Source of the DNA: JAJDOD01 sp039024895
Lineage (GTDB): Bacteria > Pseudomonadota > Alphaproteobacteria > Rhodobacterales > Rhodobacteraceae
Assembly (NCBI GenBank): GCA_039024895.1
Contig: JBCCPJ010000012.1
Span: 1 to 64,000, forward strand
Reading direction: 5' to 3'
Length of the DNA stretch: 64,000 nucleotides
The notes beneath the pieces are model-generated. The model was given only the letters and a program-made list of their open reading frames with translations. It did not search any database and was not told where the DNA came from. Shown here piece by piece: positions 8,761 through 18,349 of this stretch (its first letter is position 1; each line of letters begins with the position of its first letter). The position numbers and the translations under genes were made by a program.

Positions 8761-10200
8761 TCAGGCTATTTGACGGTAAGCGCTGCTTGGCTCCTCCGGT
8801 GCGAGCCCAAGCTCGTGCACGGCTTTGACCAGGCCGCCGAAATTGAGCTGCATTGCGACGGCTGCGGCCGAGGTTTCTTCTGCCATGGCCGCGTTCTGTT
8901 GGGTGGCAAGCTCAAGCTGGCCGACGGATCCGTTGATATTGTCCAAAGTGAGGGATTGCTCTTTCGCTGTGCGGTCAATTTGTTCGATCAGTTCGCTAAC
9001 CTGGACGACATTTTCGATGATTGATCTTAAGGCATCGCCCGTATGGGAGACCTTTTCCGACCCCTCGGTCACATGCTTGCCGCTTGACGTGATAATATCA
9101 TTGATTTCCTTCGCCGTCTCTGAGGCGCGAACGGCGAGGGCGCGGACTTCGGATGCAACAACGGCAAAGCCACGACCATGCTCCCCGGCACGTGCGGCTT
9201 CGACGCCCGCGTTGAGTGCAAGCAGATTGGTTTGAAAGGCGATTTGATTGATCGCGCCAATTTTGCTGCGAATTTCCTGCGAAGAGTCCTTTATTTTCTC
9301 CATCGAGCTGATGGCCGCAGTGACGATTTCTTGCGCATCCATTGCTTGTTTGCGTGCGTTTTTCATCTCTCCATCCACGCGGCTGGCATTTTCGGAGGAA
9401 TTGCGCACGCTTTGTGTCAGCTCTTCCACGGCGGCGGCAGATTCCTGAAGCGTGCTTGCCTGGCTTTCAGAGCGTTTGGCCAAATCGCTGACCGCGTTGC
9501 TAACCTCGACAGTTGAGCCTTCCAATTCCCGTGTCAGATCGCCGATTGAACCCCCAATTTCGACCAGCATCGACAGCGCTTTGTTGTACCCCTCGCGCAG
9601 CGCGTCATATTTGGCTGGCATCCCGCCGGCGGCTTCATCCTCGATGACCTGGGCAGGGGCACCCGAGGTGATCCGGTGAAGACCATCCTCGACCAGGGTC
9701 AAAGCTGTCGATTGTTCTTTCTGTTGGGCTTCGAAATAGGCAGCGATGACGGCTTCGGTATCATAAGCGATGATCCTTGTAATGATGGACGTGTAGTCGC
9801 CTACAGTTTCTCCCGCGATGCCCTGGGCTTCACACGCTTTCAGTGTTTCGCGGATCAACATGGCACTGACGCGTGCATATCCGGCGAGATACATGTTGAA
9901 GGGGAGCTTCAACCGGTAATGCACCCGACCGACAATTGCGGCAGAGCGATGATACCGTTCCGACAGATCGCCCTGCAGCAGCATTTTCCAATGCTCCATC
10001 TGGCGCATTTCGGCATGTTCCATGGACCCGGGACGCGCGAAGAACGCCATCATGGACGCATCGCTTTTGGCAAAGTCGTAAAAGCTTGCAACGATGTCAG
10101 GCAGCGATGGCTCGACAAGTGCATAAATTTCGCGCAGACGTTCGATTTCGTCCGCGTCAATTCCGAAATACTTGCGGTTTACCGCCTCATTTGAAGACAT
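8761..10200 (-). CDS. Soluble globin-coupled methyl-accepting chemotaxis protein
   Basis: 479-residue receptor in which an N-terminal protoglobin sensor (about residues 1-165) is joined to a chemoreceptor signalling domain. The globin part contains VGRVHYRLKLPFNMYLAGY, whose His is in the place of the proximal heme ligand of HemAT-type sensors, so oxygen or redox sensing is likely. The signalling part has the hairpin tip AFQTNLLALNAGVEAARAGE and a heptad pattern typical of MCPs. No membrane segment or NWETF-type tail is seen. The frame stays open upstream to 10773, but that would run through recA; ATG at 10200, with GGA five bases ahead, is the credible start. Divergent from recA. Confidence 0.9.
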   Translation of the reverse strand: MSSNEAVNRKYFGIDADEIERLREIYALVEPSLPDIVASFYDFAKSDASMMAFFARPGSMEHAEMRQMEHWKMLLQGDLSERYHRSAAIVGRVHYRLKLPFNMYLAGYARVSAMLIRETLKACEAQGIAGETVGDYTSIITRIIAYDTEAVIAAYFEAQQKEQSTALTLVEDGLHRITSGAPAQVIEDEAAGGMPAKYDALREGYNKALSMLVEIGGSIGDLTRELEGSTVEVSNAVSDLAKRSESQASTLQESAAAVEELTQSVRNSSENASRVDGEMKNARKQAMDAQEIVTAAISSMEKIKDSSQEIRSKIGAINQIAFQTNLLALNAGVEAARAGEHGRGFAVVASEVRALAVRASETAKEINDIITSSGKHVTEGSEKVSHTGDALRSIIENVVQVSELIEQIDRTAKEQSLTLDNINGSVGQLELATQQNAAMAEETSAAAVAMQLNFGGLVKAVHELGLAPEEPSSAYRQIA

Positions 10201-10380
10201 TTCATTCCATTCTTGCTGGTTTTTTTGTCTCCTATCCCACTCAACTTTCCGAACACTTAAGCGCGGCAGTTTCAAATCGTCGAGCAGGGTCTTTCCTCGG
10301 TAATGGATTTTTAACAGGGACGAACGATAGACTAATTTATTCGTTGCAATGTTCTCTTTTTGGTCCCATACAGACAAAAA

Positions 10381-10395
10381 GAACAAGAGAAGAAC
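10381..10395 (+). promoter_or_regulatory. LexA-type SOS box upstream of recA
   Basis: GAAC-N7-GAAC, the reverse complement of the GTTC-N7-GTTC box recognised by alphaproteobacterial LexA. It lies 52 bases before the recA start codon. A second, imperfect copy (GTTC-N7-GGTC) is at 10351-10365 on the other orientation. The position fits LexA repression of recA; effect on the divergent receptor gene is unknown. Confidence 0.8.
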
Positions 10396-10446
10396 AAGAG
10401 GCAACATTGCCGCCCGGAAGCGGCTATGAAATAAGGAACAGGACTT

Positions 10447-11520
10447 ATGGGTGCAGCAGAACTTCTGGATATGACGTCTAAGGCAGGAAGCGAAAAGCAA
10501 AAAGCGCTGGATTCGGCGCTGGCTCAGATCGAACGTCAGTTCGGCAAGGGCTCGATCATGAAACTCGGCGGCGAGAACGCCATGCCGGAAATCGAAGCGA
10601 CCTCGACCGGATCGCTCGGCCTCGACATCGCGCTGGGTATTGGCGGTTTGCCAAAGGGCCGGATCATCGAGATTTACGGTCCGGAAAGCTCGGGCAAAAC
10701 GACGCTGACACTCCACGCGGTCGCGGAAGAGCAAAAGAAGGGCGGTGTATGTGCCTTTGTCGACGCCGAACACGCGCTTGACCCGATGTATGCCAAGAAG
10801 CTGGGCGTCAATCTTGATGAGCTCCTGATCTCACAGCCCGACACCGGCGAACAGGCGTTGGAGATCACTGACACGCTGGTGCGATCCGGTGCCGTCAATC
10901 TGGTTGTCGTCGATTCCGTGGCCGCGCTGACGCCGAAGTCAGAACTTGAAGGCGATATGGGCGATGCCTCCGTCGGCGTACACGCCCGCCTGATGAGCCA
11001 AGCCATGCGTAAATTGACCGGTTCGATTGCCCGCTCCAATTGCATGGTGATCTTCATCAACCAGATCCGCATGAAAATCGGCGTCATGTTCGGTTCCCCC
11101 GAGACGACCACCGGCGGCAATGCGCTGAAGTTCTACTCTTCCGTGCGTCTCGACATTCGCCGGATCGGCGCAATCAAGGACCGAGACGAAGTTGTCGGCA
11201 ACACGACCCGCGTCAAAGTCGTGAAAAACAAGGTGGCGCCGCCGTTCAAGCAGGTCGAGTTCGACATCATGTATGGCGAAGGCATTTCCAAGATGGGCGA
11301 GTTGATCGACCTTGGGGTGAAAGCCGGTGTGGTTGAGAAATCTGGCGCCTGGTTCAGCTACGGTGACGAACGCATTGGCCAGGGTCGGGAGAACGCCAAG
11401 AACTTCCTGCGGGAAAACACCGATATGGCCCATGAAATCGAAGATAAGATCCGGGCGGCCCATGGTCTCGATTTTGACGGAGAAATTGAAGAAGACGAGG
11501 ATGATCTCGTCGAAGAATAG
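10447..11520 (+). CDS. recA: Recombinase A
   Basis: ATP-dependent strand-exchange protein and coprotease for LexA. The 357-residue protein shows Walker A GPESSGKTT, the Walker B region LVVVDSVAAL, loop L2 with FINQIRMKIGVMFG and the acidic C-terminal tail EEDEDDLVEE. Length is normal. Start ATG at 10447 has AAGGAACAGG ahead of it; an in-frame ATG ten codons later would also make a normal N-terminus. Regulated by the SOS box at 10381-10395 and followed by a hairpin terminator at 11592. Confidence 0.98.
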   Translation: MGAAELLDMTSKAGSEKQKALDSALAQIERQFGKGSIMKLGGENAMPEIEATSTGSLGLDIALGIGGLPKGRIIEIYGPESSGKTTLTLHAVAEEQKKGGVCAFVDAEHALDPMYAKKLGVNLDELLISQPDTGEQALEITDTLVRSGAVNLVVVDSVAALTPKSELEGDMGDASVGVHARLMSQAMRKLTGSIARSNCMVIFINQIRMKIGVMFGSPETTTGGNALKFYSSVRLDIRRIGAIKDRDEVVGNTTRVKVVKNKVAPPFKQVEFDIMYGEGISKMGELIDLGVKAGVVEKSGAWFSYGDERIGQGRENAKNFLRENTDMAHEIEDKIRAAHGLDFDGEIEEDEDDLVEE

Positions 11521-11591
11521 GGTCGCTGCGGAGATGGCCAACTCCAGAAATGGCCCCCGTGCTTGAAAAAGTGCGGAGAATACTCTGGGAA

Positions 11592-11617
11592 GGGCCGTCC
11601 AATGGGGCGGCTCTTTT
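11592..11617 (+). terminator. Rho-independent terminator after recA
   Basis: Stem GGGCCGTCC / GGGCGGCTC pairs over 9 positions including two G-U pairs, with loop AATG, followed directly by TTTT. It lies 71 bases after the recA stop codon. Confidence 0.75.
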
Positions 11618-11774
11618 CAGTTTCGCCCTGCCGGTCGGAGGGTGCGGTGAGGAGCGCCGCATGCCTCGCTTCCTTGGGATATTTTTTGACCGCCGTAAGC
11701 CGATTTGAATCAAGTTGTCCGGGTTGGGTGTTCGGGGTAGTCAAGGCGAACTCAGACCTTCAAGCGATGATCCG

Positions 11775-14420
11775 ATGACCAGCCTCAACGATATCCGATC
11801 CACGTTCCTCAGTTATTTCCAGCAGAATGGCCATGCAGTGGTCGAAAGCTCGCCGCTTGTGCCGCGGAACGATCCGACCCTGATGTTCACAAACTCAGGC
11901 ATGGTTCAGTTCAAGAACCTCTTCACCGGACTGGAGACGCGAGACTATGTGCGGGCCACGACCAGCCAGAAATGCGTGCGTGCCGGGGGCAAGCACAACG
12001 ATCTGGACAATGTGGGCTACACGGCGCGACACCATACCTTTTTTGAGATGCTGGGGAATTTCTCCTTCGGGGATTATTTCAAAACCGAGGCGATCCCCTT
12101 TGCGTGGAATTTGATCACGGGCGAGTTCGACCTCCCAAAGGATCGCCTGTATGTCACGGTTTATCATACCGATGATGAAGCGGCCGAGATTTGGCAGAAG
12201 GTCGGCGTTGCTTCGGATCGGATCATTCGGATCGCCACCGATGATAACTTCTGGGCCATGGGTCCGACCGGCCCCTGTGGACCGTCGACTGAGATATTCT
12301 ACGATCACGGCGATCATATCTGGGGTGGCCCGCCGGGCTCGCCTGAGGAAGATGGTGATCGTTTTATCGAGATTTGGAACCTGGTCTTCATGCAGAACGA
12401 GCGGTTTGAAGACGGTTCAATGGTTGATCTCGACATGCAGTCCATAGATACTGGGATGGGGCTCGAACGGATCGGGGCACTGCTGCAAGGCAGCCACGAC
12501 AATTACGACACCGACACCATGCGCGCCTTGATCGAGGCTTCCGCGAATGCGACCTCTACCGATGTCGATGGTGACCAGAATGTGCACCACCGGGTGATTG
12601 CCGATCATCTGCGCTCGACTTCGTTCCTGATTGCGGAAGGTGTGTTGCCATCGAATGAGGGGCGCGGATATGTCCTGCGCCGGATTATGCGTCGCGCCAT
12701 GCGGCACGCCCATCTCCTCGGCGCGAAAGAGCCTGTGATGTACCGTCTCGTGCCCGCTCTCATTGCGGAAATGGGCGCCGCCTATCCGGAATTGGGTGGC
12801 GGGAAAGCGCTGATCGAAGAAACCCTGAAGGCAGAAGAGACCCGGTTTAAAGCGACCTTGGAGCGCGGTTTATCGCTCTTGGATGACGCTACCAGCACGC
12901 TTGCCGAAGGTGGCGTTTTGCCCGGCGAGACCGCGTTCAAGCTCTATGACACCTACGGCTTTCCGCTCGACTTGACCCAAGACGCGTTGCGGGAACGTCA
13001 GATGAGCGTCGATACCGATGCCTTTGATGCGGCCATGGCGGACCAAAAGGCAAAGGCCCGCGCAGCGTGGTCAGGTTCCGGCGAAGCGGCCGATGCGGCG
13101 ATCTGGTTCGACATCGCCGAGGAGAAAGGTATCACGGAATTTCTTGGCTATGAGACCGAGACGGCCGAAGGTCAGATCGCGGCGCTCGTGGTCGATGGTG
13201 TGTCCGTCGAAGAAGCGACAGCAGAGGTTCAAATCATTTTGAACCAAACGCCGTTCTACGCCGAAAGCGGCGGTCAGGTCGGCGACAGCGGTCGGATTGA
13301 GACAGAAACCGGCAGTGCCGAAGTGACCGATACCAAGAAGGCTGCCGGTGTGTTCATCCACCAGGCCCGGGTAACGGCTGGAACGCTCACCAATGGTCAG
13401 GCGGCAAAGCTCACGGTTAATCATGATCGACGTTCGGCAATCCGCGCCAATCATTCGGCGACGCATTTGCTCCATGAAGCGCTCCGGGGCGCACTCGGTG
13501 AACATGTGGCACAACGCGGATCGCTGAATGCGCCGGATCGGTTGCGCTTTGATTTCAGCCATCAAAAAGCGCTGTCGCTGGAGGAGTTGAAAACGGTCGA
13601 GGCCGAGGTGAACGCCTATATCCGGCAGAATACGGCGGTTGAGACGCGCATTATGACGCCGGACGATGCCCGGGAAATCGGCGCACAGGCGCTATTTGGC
13701 GAGAAATACGGCGATGAGGTTCGGGTGGTCTCCATGGGGCGTGCCCCAACCGGCAAAGGGTCGGACGGGGAGACCTGGTCGATTGAGCTTTGCGGGGGCA
13801 CCCATGTGGCCCGCACCGGCGATATCGGTGTCTTTGTAACCTTGGGCGATAGCGCGTCCTCAGCCGGTGTCCGGCGGATCGAGGCCCTGACAGGGGATGC
13901 CGCGTTCCAGTACCTGTCCCAACAAGATCACCGGCTCGCCGAGACGGCACTGGCGTTGAAGGCGCAGCCGGGCGATGTGGCGGACCGGGTGAAGGCGCTC
14001 TTGGCAGAACGCAAGACGCTCACTTCCGAGATTGCCGATTTGCGGCGCCAACTGGCCATGGGCGGCGGCGAACGCGGCGCCATTGAGCAGGAAGATGTGA
14101 ATGGTGTCTGTTTCATGGGGCAGGTGATGAGCGATATCTCGGGTAAAGACCTGCCGGCGCTCATCGACCAATTCAAGGAGCGGGCGGGCTCCGGCGTTGT
14201 GGTCCTCGTGGCAGATACCGGTGGGAAAGCCGCCGTTGCGGCAGGGGTGACGTCGGATTTGACGGATCGGGTCTCCGCAATTGATCTGGTCAGGGCCGCC
14301 GTCGCTGAACTTGGCGGCAAGGGCGGCGGTGGTCGCCCGGATATGGCGCAAGGCGGCGGGCCGTCCGCCGAGAATGGTGCAGCCGCGCTCGCGGCGGCGA
14401 AACAGGTGATAGGAGGCTGA
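11775..14420 (+). CDS. alaS: Alanyl-tRNA synthetase
   Basis: Charges tRNA-Ala and edits mischarged Ser/Gly in the cytoplasm. 881 residues, the normal length. The catalytic domain opens with MTSLNDIRSTFLSYF and has SSPLVPRNDPTLMFTNSGM. The editing domain carries the zinc ligands in NHSATHLLHE and in CGGTHVARTGDIG. The C-Ala domain ends with the Gly-rich GGKGGGGRPDMAQGGG. The frame is open from 11715, but the conserved N-terminus begins at ATG 11775. It leads an operon with the DUF1330 gene (2-base spacing) and probably the MOSC gene. Confidence 0.98.
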   Translation: MTSLNDIRSTFLSYFQQNGHAVVESSPLVPRNDPTLMFTNSGMVQFKNLFTGLETRDYVRATTSQKCVRAGGKHNDLDNVGYTARHHTFFEMLGNFSFGDYFKTEAIPFAWNLITGEFDLPKDRLYVTVYHTDDEAAEIWQKVGVASDRIIRIATDDNFWAMGPTGPCGPSTEIFYDHGDHIWGGPPGSPEEDGDRFIEIWNLVFMQNERFEDGSMVDLDMQSIDTGMGLERIGALLQGSHDNYDTDTMRALIEASANATSTDVDGDQNVHHRVIADHLRSTSFLIAEGVLPSNEGRGYVLRRIMRRAMRHAHLLGAKEPVMYRLVPALIAEMGAAYPELGGGKALIEETLKAEETRFKATLERGLSLLDDATSTLAEGGVLPGETAFKLYDTYGFPLDLTQDALRERQMSVDTDAFDAAMADQKAKARAAWSGSGEAADAAIWFDIAEEKGITEFLGYETETAEGQIAALVVDGVSVEEATAEVQIILNQTPFYAESGGQVGDSGRIETETGSAEVTDTKKAAGVFIHQARVTAGTLTNGQAAKLTVNHDRRSAIRANHSATHLLHEALRGALGEHVAQRGSLNAPDRLRFDFSHQKALSLEELKTVEAEVNAYIRQNTAVETRIMTPDDAREIGAQALFGEKYGDEVRVVSMGRAPTGKGSDGETWSIELCGGTHVARTGDIGVFVTLGDSASSAGVRRIEALTGDAAFQYLSQQDHRLAETALALKAQPGDVADRVKALLAERKTLTSEIADLRRQLAMGGGERGAIEQEDVNGVCFMGQVMSDISGKDLPALIDQFKERAGSGVVVLVADTGGKAAVAAGVTSDLTDRVSAIDLVRAAVAELGGKGGGGRPDMAQGGGPSAENGAAALAAAKQVIGG

Positions 14421-14421
14421 T

Positions 14422-14709
14422 ATGCCAGCACTTTGGATTGCGCGGGTCGACGTGACCGACGCGGAGCTTTACGGGAAATATATCGAGGTCGCCTCGCAAG
14501 TCATCCCGGCCCATGGTGGCAAGTTCATCGCACGGGGTGGTCGGGTCGAGCCGGTGGAAGGGGCATCGCGCGCGCGCAATGTCGTGGCGAAATTTCCCGA
14601 TGTGGATGCGGCGCTCGGTGCGTATAACGACCCGAAGTATCAGGAGGCGGTGGCCTGGGCCATGGCGGCGTCTCAGCGCGAGGTCATCATTGTCGAGACG
14701 GAGGAGTAG
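14422..14709 (+). CDS. DUF1330 domain protein
   Basis: 95-residue protein starting MPALWIARVDVTD, with the dimeric alpha-beta barrel pattern of DUF1330 (VIPAHGGKFIARGG and FPDVDAALGAYNDPKYQEA). Family members are small soluble dimers of unsettled function, sometimes linked to stress or aromatic metabolism. It begins one base after the alaS stop codon region, so translation is probably coupled to alaS. No catalytic residues can be assigned with confidence. Confidence 0.88.
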   Translation: MPALWIARVDVTDAELYGKYIEVASQVIPAHGGKFIARGGRVEPVEGASRARNVVAKFPDVDAALGAYNDPKYQEAVAWAMAASQREVIIVETEE

Positions 14710-14816
14710 GCGATTGCGTCGCCGCGTTCATGTCTCGGGAGAGAGCGCTTCATCACGCGCTCAGCCTTTCAGGGTATACGACTTCCCATGAGATGTGGCG
14801 CAAGACGTTCGCGTTT

Positions 14817-15299
14817 ATGGCAGTCTCGGTCTTGCTGACGCTTGCCGAATTGCAAGCACGCTTCGCCGCGCCCGGGCAGGTCATGGATATTCTCCTCCGT
14901 CCCGCACGTGACGTTCCCATGGTTCGTGTCGATGAGGCGGAGATTAGCGCAGCGGGGCTGGCGGGGGACCGGGCGCGGCCCGGGAAACGGGCGGTTACGT
15001 TGATCCAGGCAGAGCATCTACCAGTAGTCGCGGCCCTTGCTGGGCTGGATAACATCGATCCTGCTTTGCTTCGCCGCAATATTGTCGTTGCCGGTCTGAA
15101 TCTTCTGGCGTTTCGCGGCAAACAGGTCCGCGTCGGGTCGGCCTTGTTGGAGTTTACGGTGCCCGCACATCCCTGCTCCAAAATGGAAGCGGTGCTCGGG
15201 GAGGGCGGCTACACCGCCATGCGAGGGCATGGCGGTATCTGCGCAAACGTCGTATCGGACGGTCTGGTCACGGTTGGGGATGGTGTGACGCCCGTCTAA
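14817..15299 (+). CDS. MOSC domain-containing protein
   Basis: MOSC domains are beta-rich folds found in molybdenum-cofactor sulfurases and in proteins that move sulfur to molybdoenzymes. Here the domain covers nearly the whole protein: GLAGDRARPGKRAVTLIQAEH near the start, LLRRNIVVAGLNLL in the middle, and the conserved cysteine in VPAHPCSKME, with GHGGICANV at the end. The frame is open from 14730 but the first 29 codons do not resemble the family, so ATG 14817 (160 residues) is preferred; this start is uncertain. Third gene after alaS; convergent with the periplasmic protein that ends nine bases downstream. Confidence 0.8.
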   Translation: MAVSVLLTLAELQARFAAPGQVMDILLRPARDVPMVRVDEAEISAAGLAGDRARPGKRAVTLIQAEHLPVVAALAGLDNIDPALLRRNIVVAGLNLLAFRGKQVRVGSALLEFTVPAHPCSKMEAVLGEGGYTAMRGHGGICANVVSDGLVTVGDGVTPV

Positions 15300-15308
15300 C
15301 ACGCCATT

Positions 15309-16229
15309 TCAGTGGTGCTTTGTCGCGTAGGCCGTGTAATGCGCGACAAGCTGATTGAGTTCTGCCAATTCGAGGTTCAGGTCGACAAAGATCTCAGATT
15401 TGTCCTCTGGGGCAATTTCCTCGCCGTAAATCAACCGCTGCTGATTGTGTTTGATACCTTGCCAGCGGTCGAGAATGGCATCGAGATCGGCTCTTATTTC
15501 GGGCGTTGGCGCCTTTTTGATCCCGAGGGCGGGCATACCATCGCGGAGCGCCAGCATGGAGTTCTCAAAGATTTCCATGGTCTTCTTGAGGTCTTCGCGG
15601 CCTTCCTCTTCGTGGTAATGCGTCCAGATTTCGCAGGCATCCTTGATCATCTTCTGGGTGAGCGTCCGTTGCCGCCCAGCAAGCGAGATCAAGAGCGCAT
15701 TGTCTTGCGTAATCTCGTAGGGGTGGGTGTATTGGGCGGCAATGTCACCGGCAAGAACCGTGGTTGCTTCCAACACTTTGAGATTGTGGTCATCGATGAC
15801 ATGCGCGGCATCGATGTCGTGTTTATCCGCGAGAATTTCGAGAACGGCATCGTGGGTTGTGCCCCATTGCGCCCAGACCTGATCGATGTCGTGGAGCGTG
15901 ATGCGACGTGTTTCGGGTTCGGGGATGTTTAGGTCGGCGTCACCGTCACGGAGCGCCGTCGTGATACGTTCGAATTGCTGATAGGAGGTCTCGAGGATGG
16001 CAAGGCTTTTTTCTTCTTCGATTCCGGATGTCAGCACGCAAGCAGATGCCGCAACACGCTGTCCGAGCATGGGTAATTGATCGGCGATATCGATCCTGTC
16101 AGAGCTGTCGGAAACAATCTCTATTTTAGCGATGTCGGTAAACTCGGCTGAGATGACGTCGCGCGCCAGCGCCGTCGGAGAGGCGAGCATAGGGGCTATT
16201 GTGAGTGAAAGTGTCAGGGCAAGTTTCAT
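15309..16229 (-). CDS. Periplasmic protein with two PilJ-type (type IV pili MCP N-terminal) domains
   Basis: 306-residue exported protein. A signal peptide (MKLALTLSLTIAPMLASPTALA) is followed by two related helical units. The first contains LPMLGQRVAASACVL; the second contains LISLAGRQRTLTQKMIKDAC, the GRQR-type signature of the PilJ/NarX-like sensor domain. Such domains usually sit in front of a membrane-bound kinase or chemoreceptor; here there is no output domain and no later membrane helix, so the protein is free in the periplasm. A GTG two codons upstream is an alternative start. It is alone on the minus strand, before typA. Confidence 0.75.
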   Translation of the reverse strand: MKLALTLSLTIAPMLASPTALARDVISAEFTDIAKIEIVSDSSDRIDIADQLPMLGQRVAASACVLTSGIEEEKSLAILETSYQQFERITTALRDGDADLNIPEPETRRITLHDIDQVWAQWGTTHDAVLEILADKHDIDAAHVIDDHNLKVLEATTVLAGDIAAQYTHPYEITQDNALLISLAGRQRTLTQKMIKDACEIWTHYHEEEGREDLKKTMEIFENSMLALRDGMPALGIKKAPTPEIRADLDAILDRWQGIKHNQQRLIYGEEIAPEDKSEIFVDLNLELAELNQLVAHYTAYATKHH

Positions 16230-16385
16230 AATCACACCGTCTAGCTAAGTTTACATTAGACAGCGCTACGGGGTGAAAGTGATGCTAATTTGAAGAAAAA
16301 GCGCGTGAATTACGGCCTTCTGTCAGTAACTTTGTGGCGCAGGTCGAGAGTGACAACCATCGGTGGTAATCTGCCTAACGATTGA

Positions 16386-18206
16386 TCAACCCGTGTTTCG
16401 CGCGGCGCGTTTGCGCTCATGGGGGTCAAGGTGGCGTTTGCGAAGACGAATGGCATTCGGCGTGACCTCGACCAACTCGTCATCGTCGATATAGGCAATG
16501 GCTTCCTCAAGGCTGTGGCGGATCGGCGTGGTCAAGCGAACCGCCTCATCGGTGCCAGAGGCGCGCACATTCGTCAGTTTCTTTCCCTTAAGCGGGTTCA
16601 CCTCAAGATCGTTGTCGCGGCTATGCTCGCCAATGATCATCCCTTGATATATCTGTTCCTGTGCGCCGATGAACATGCGGCCGCGATCTTCGAGATTGAA
16701 GAGAGCGTAAGCGACCGAAACCCCGGCCTCCATCGAAATCAACACGCCCGCCCGGCGACCGGGTATGGCGCCTTTGAAGGGGGTATGCCCGTGGAACACC
16801 CGATTCAGGACGCCAGTACCCCGTGTGTCGGTCAGGAATTCGCCGTGATAGCCGATGAGCCCGCGCGAGGGCACATGCGCCGTGATGCGAGTCTTCCCGG
16901 ACCCTGCGGGCCTCATTTCAATCAAATCGCCCTTTCGGGGACCGGTGAGTTTCTCGATCACCGCGCCCGTGTATTCGTCATCCACATCGATAATAACTTC
17001 TTCGACCGGCTCCTGACGCTCGCCGTCAATTTCGCGCAGGATGACCTGTGGCCGAGAGATAGATAGTTCAAACCCCTCCCGGCGCATGTTCTCGATTAAG
17101 ACCCCCATTTGGAGTTCGCCGCGGCCCGAGACCTCGAATGCTTCGCCACCGGGCGTGTCCTTCACGCGAATGGCGACATTCGTTTCGGCCTCCTTCATCA
17201 ACCGGTCGCGAATGACGCGGGATTGGACTTTTTTGCCATCGCGGCCCGCGAGCGGACTGTCATTGATCCCGAACGTCACGGTAATCGTCGGGGGATCAAT
17301 CGGTTGTGCGGGGAGAGGCTCGTCCACGGCCAGTGCGGCAATCGTATCGGCCACGGTGGCCTTGCCCATACCGGCGATAGAGACGATATCGCCCGCCTGC
17401 GCTTCGTCGATAGGCTGCTGGGAGAGGCCGCGAAAGGCAAGGATTTTCGTGATGCGGAATTGCTCGAGCTTTTCGCCGATGCGGCTGAGGGATTGCACGG
17501 TAGCGCCCGTCTTCAGCGTCCCGCTTTCAACGCGCCCGGTCAGCAGCCGACCGAGATAGGGATCGGCGGCCAGGGTCGTGGCCAGCATGGAGAAATCCTC
17601 GCCCGCCCGCGCTTGCTGGCGAGGGGCGGGGACATGGTTGACGATGAGATCAAAAAGCGCCGACAGGTCCTTCCGCGGCCCGTCGAGCTCGGCATCCGCC
17701 CAGCCCGAACGGCCTGACGCATACATATGTGGGAAATCCAACTGGTCTTCATTGGCGTCGAGAGCCGCAAAGAGGTCGAACACCTCGTCCAGCGCCCGAT
17801 CCGGTTCAGCGTCGGGCTTATCGACCTTGTTCAGCACAACGATGGGTCGCAGCCCAAGCGCTAGCGCCTTGGAGGTGACGAATTTCGTTTGGGGCCTGGG
17901 GCCCTCTGCCGCGTCGACCAGGAGGACAACGCCGTCAACCATGGAGAGGATGCGTTCAACCTCGCCCCCGAAATCGGCGTGGCCGGGCGTATCGACAATG
18001 TTGATGCGTGTGGATTTCCACTCCACGGACGTCGCCTTTGCAAGGATTGTGATGCCCCGCTCGCGTTCCAGATCGTTCGAATCCATGGCCCGTTCGGCCA
18101 CGGCTTCCCCTTGGCGGAAAGCGCCAGATTGCTTGAGCAATTCGTCAACCAGCGTTGTCTTGCCGTGGTCAACATGGGCAATGATTGCGATGTTCCTGAG
18201 GTCCAT
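16386..18206 (-). CDS. typA: Ribosome-associated GTPase TypA/BipA
   Basis: Translational GTPase related to EF-G that acts on ribosomes, with roles in 50S assembly and stress growth. The 606-residue protein has G1 AHVDHGKTT, the switch region RGITILAKAT, G3 DTPGHADFGG and G4 VLNKVDKPD, then domain II, an EF-G-like domain V and the TypA-specific C-terminal part (RGTGVLNRVFHGH, KGKKLTNVRASGTDEAV). Normal length with start ATG at 18206. It follows, on the same strand, an isocitrate-lyase-family gene, with an intergenic repeat between. Confidence 0.97.
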   Translation of the reverse strand: MDLRNIAIIAHVDHGKTTLVDELLKQSGAFRQGEAVAERAMDSNDLERERGITILAKATSVEWKSTRINIVDTPGHADFGGEVERILSMVDGVVLLVDAAEGPRPQTKFVTSKALALGLRPIVVLNKVDKPDAEPDRALDEVFDLFAALDANEDQLDFPHMYASGRSGWADAELDGPRKDLSALFDLIVNHVPAPRQQARAGEDFSMLATTLAADPYLGRLLTGRVESGTLKTGATVQSLSRIGEKLEQFRITKILAFRGLSQQPIDEAQAGDIVSIAGMGKATVADTIAALAVDEPLPAQPIDPPTITVTFGINDSPLAGRDGKKVQSRVIRDRLMKEAETNVAIRVKDTPGGEAFEVSGRGELQMGVLIENMRREGFELSISRPQVILREIDGERQEPVEEVIIDVDDEYTGAVIEKLTGPRKGDLIEMRPAGSGKTRITAHVPSRGLIGYHGEFLTDTRGTGVLNRVFHGHTPFKGAIPGRRAGVLISMEAGVSVAYALFNLEDRGRMFIGAQEQIYQGMIIGEHSRDNDLEVNPLKGKKLTNVRASGTDEAVRLTTPIRHSLEEAIAYIDDDELVEVTPNAIRLRKRHLDPHERKRAARNTG

Positions 18207-18296
18207 GGGGGCGGCGCCTTTCTCTTGGCGCTGCGCCTAACGGGTTCCCGCGTGAATGGCCAGAGGTTTTGCGCCCGCTTGTGCGGTCGCTCCGCT

Positions 18297-18349
18297 GGGG
18301 AGGCTCTGCCTCCCCAGACCCCTCCGGGATATTGGGACCAGAAAGAAAG
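18297..18349 (+). repeat. Rhodobacterales-type intergenic palindromic repeat, copy 1
   Basis: Hairpin GGGGAGGC-TCT-GCCTCCCC (18297-18315), then a CCTCCGGGATATT core and the purine-rich tail GGACCAGAAAGAAAG reaching the stop codon of the minus-strand gene at 18350. A second element of the same build lies at 26232-26286. Read from the flanking gene's 3' end, both begin with a CTTTCTTTCTGG or CTTCTTCTG tract and end with the hairpin. Confidence 0.55.

Noticed and set aside
8761..10773. 670-residue version of the chemotaxis receptor
   Set aside because: The added N-terminus would lie inside recA on the opposite strand; the globin domain starts at 10200.
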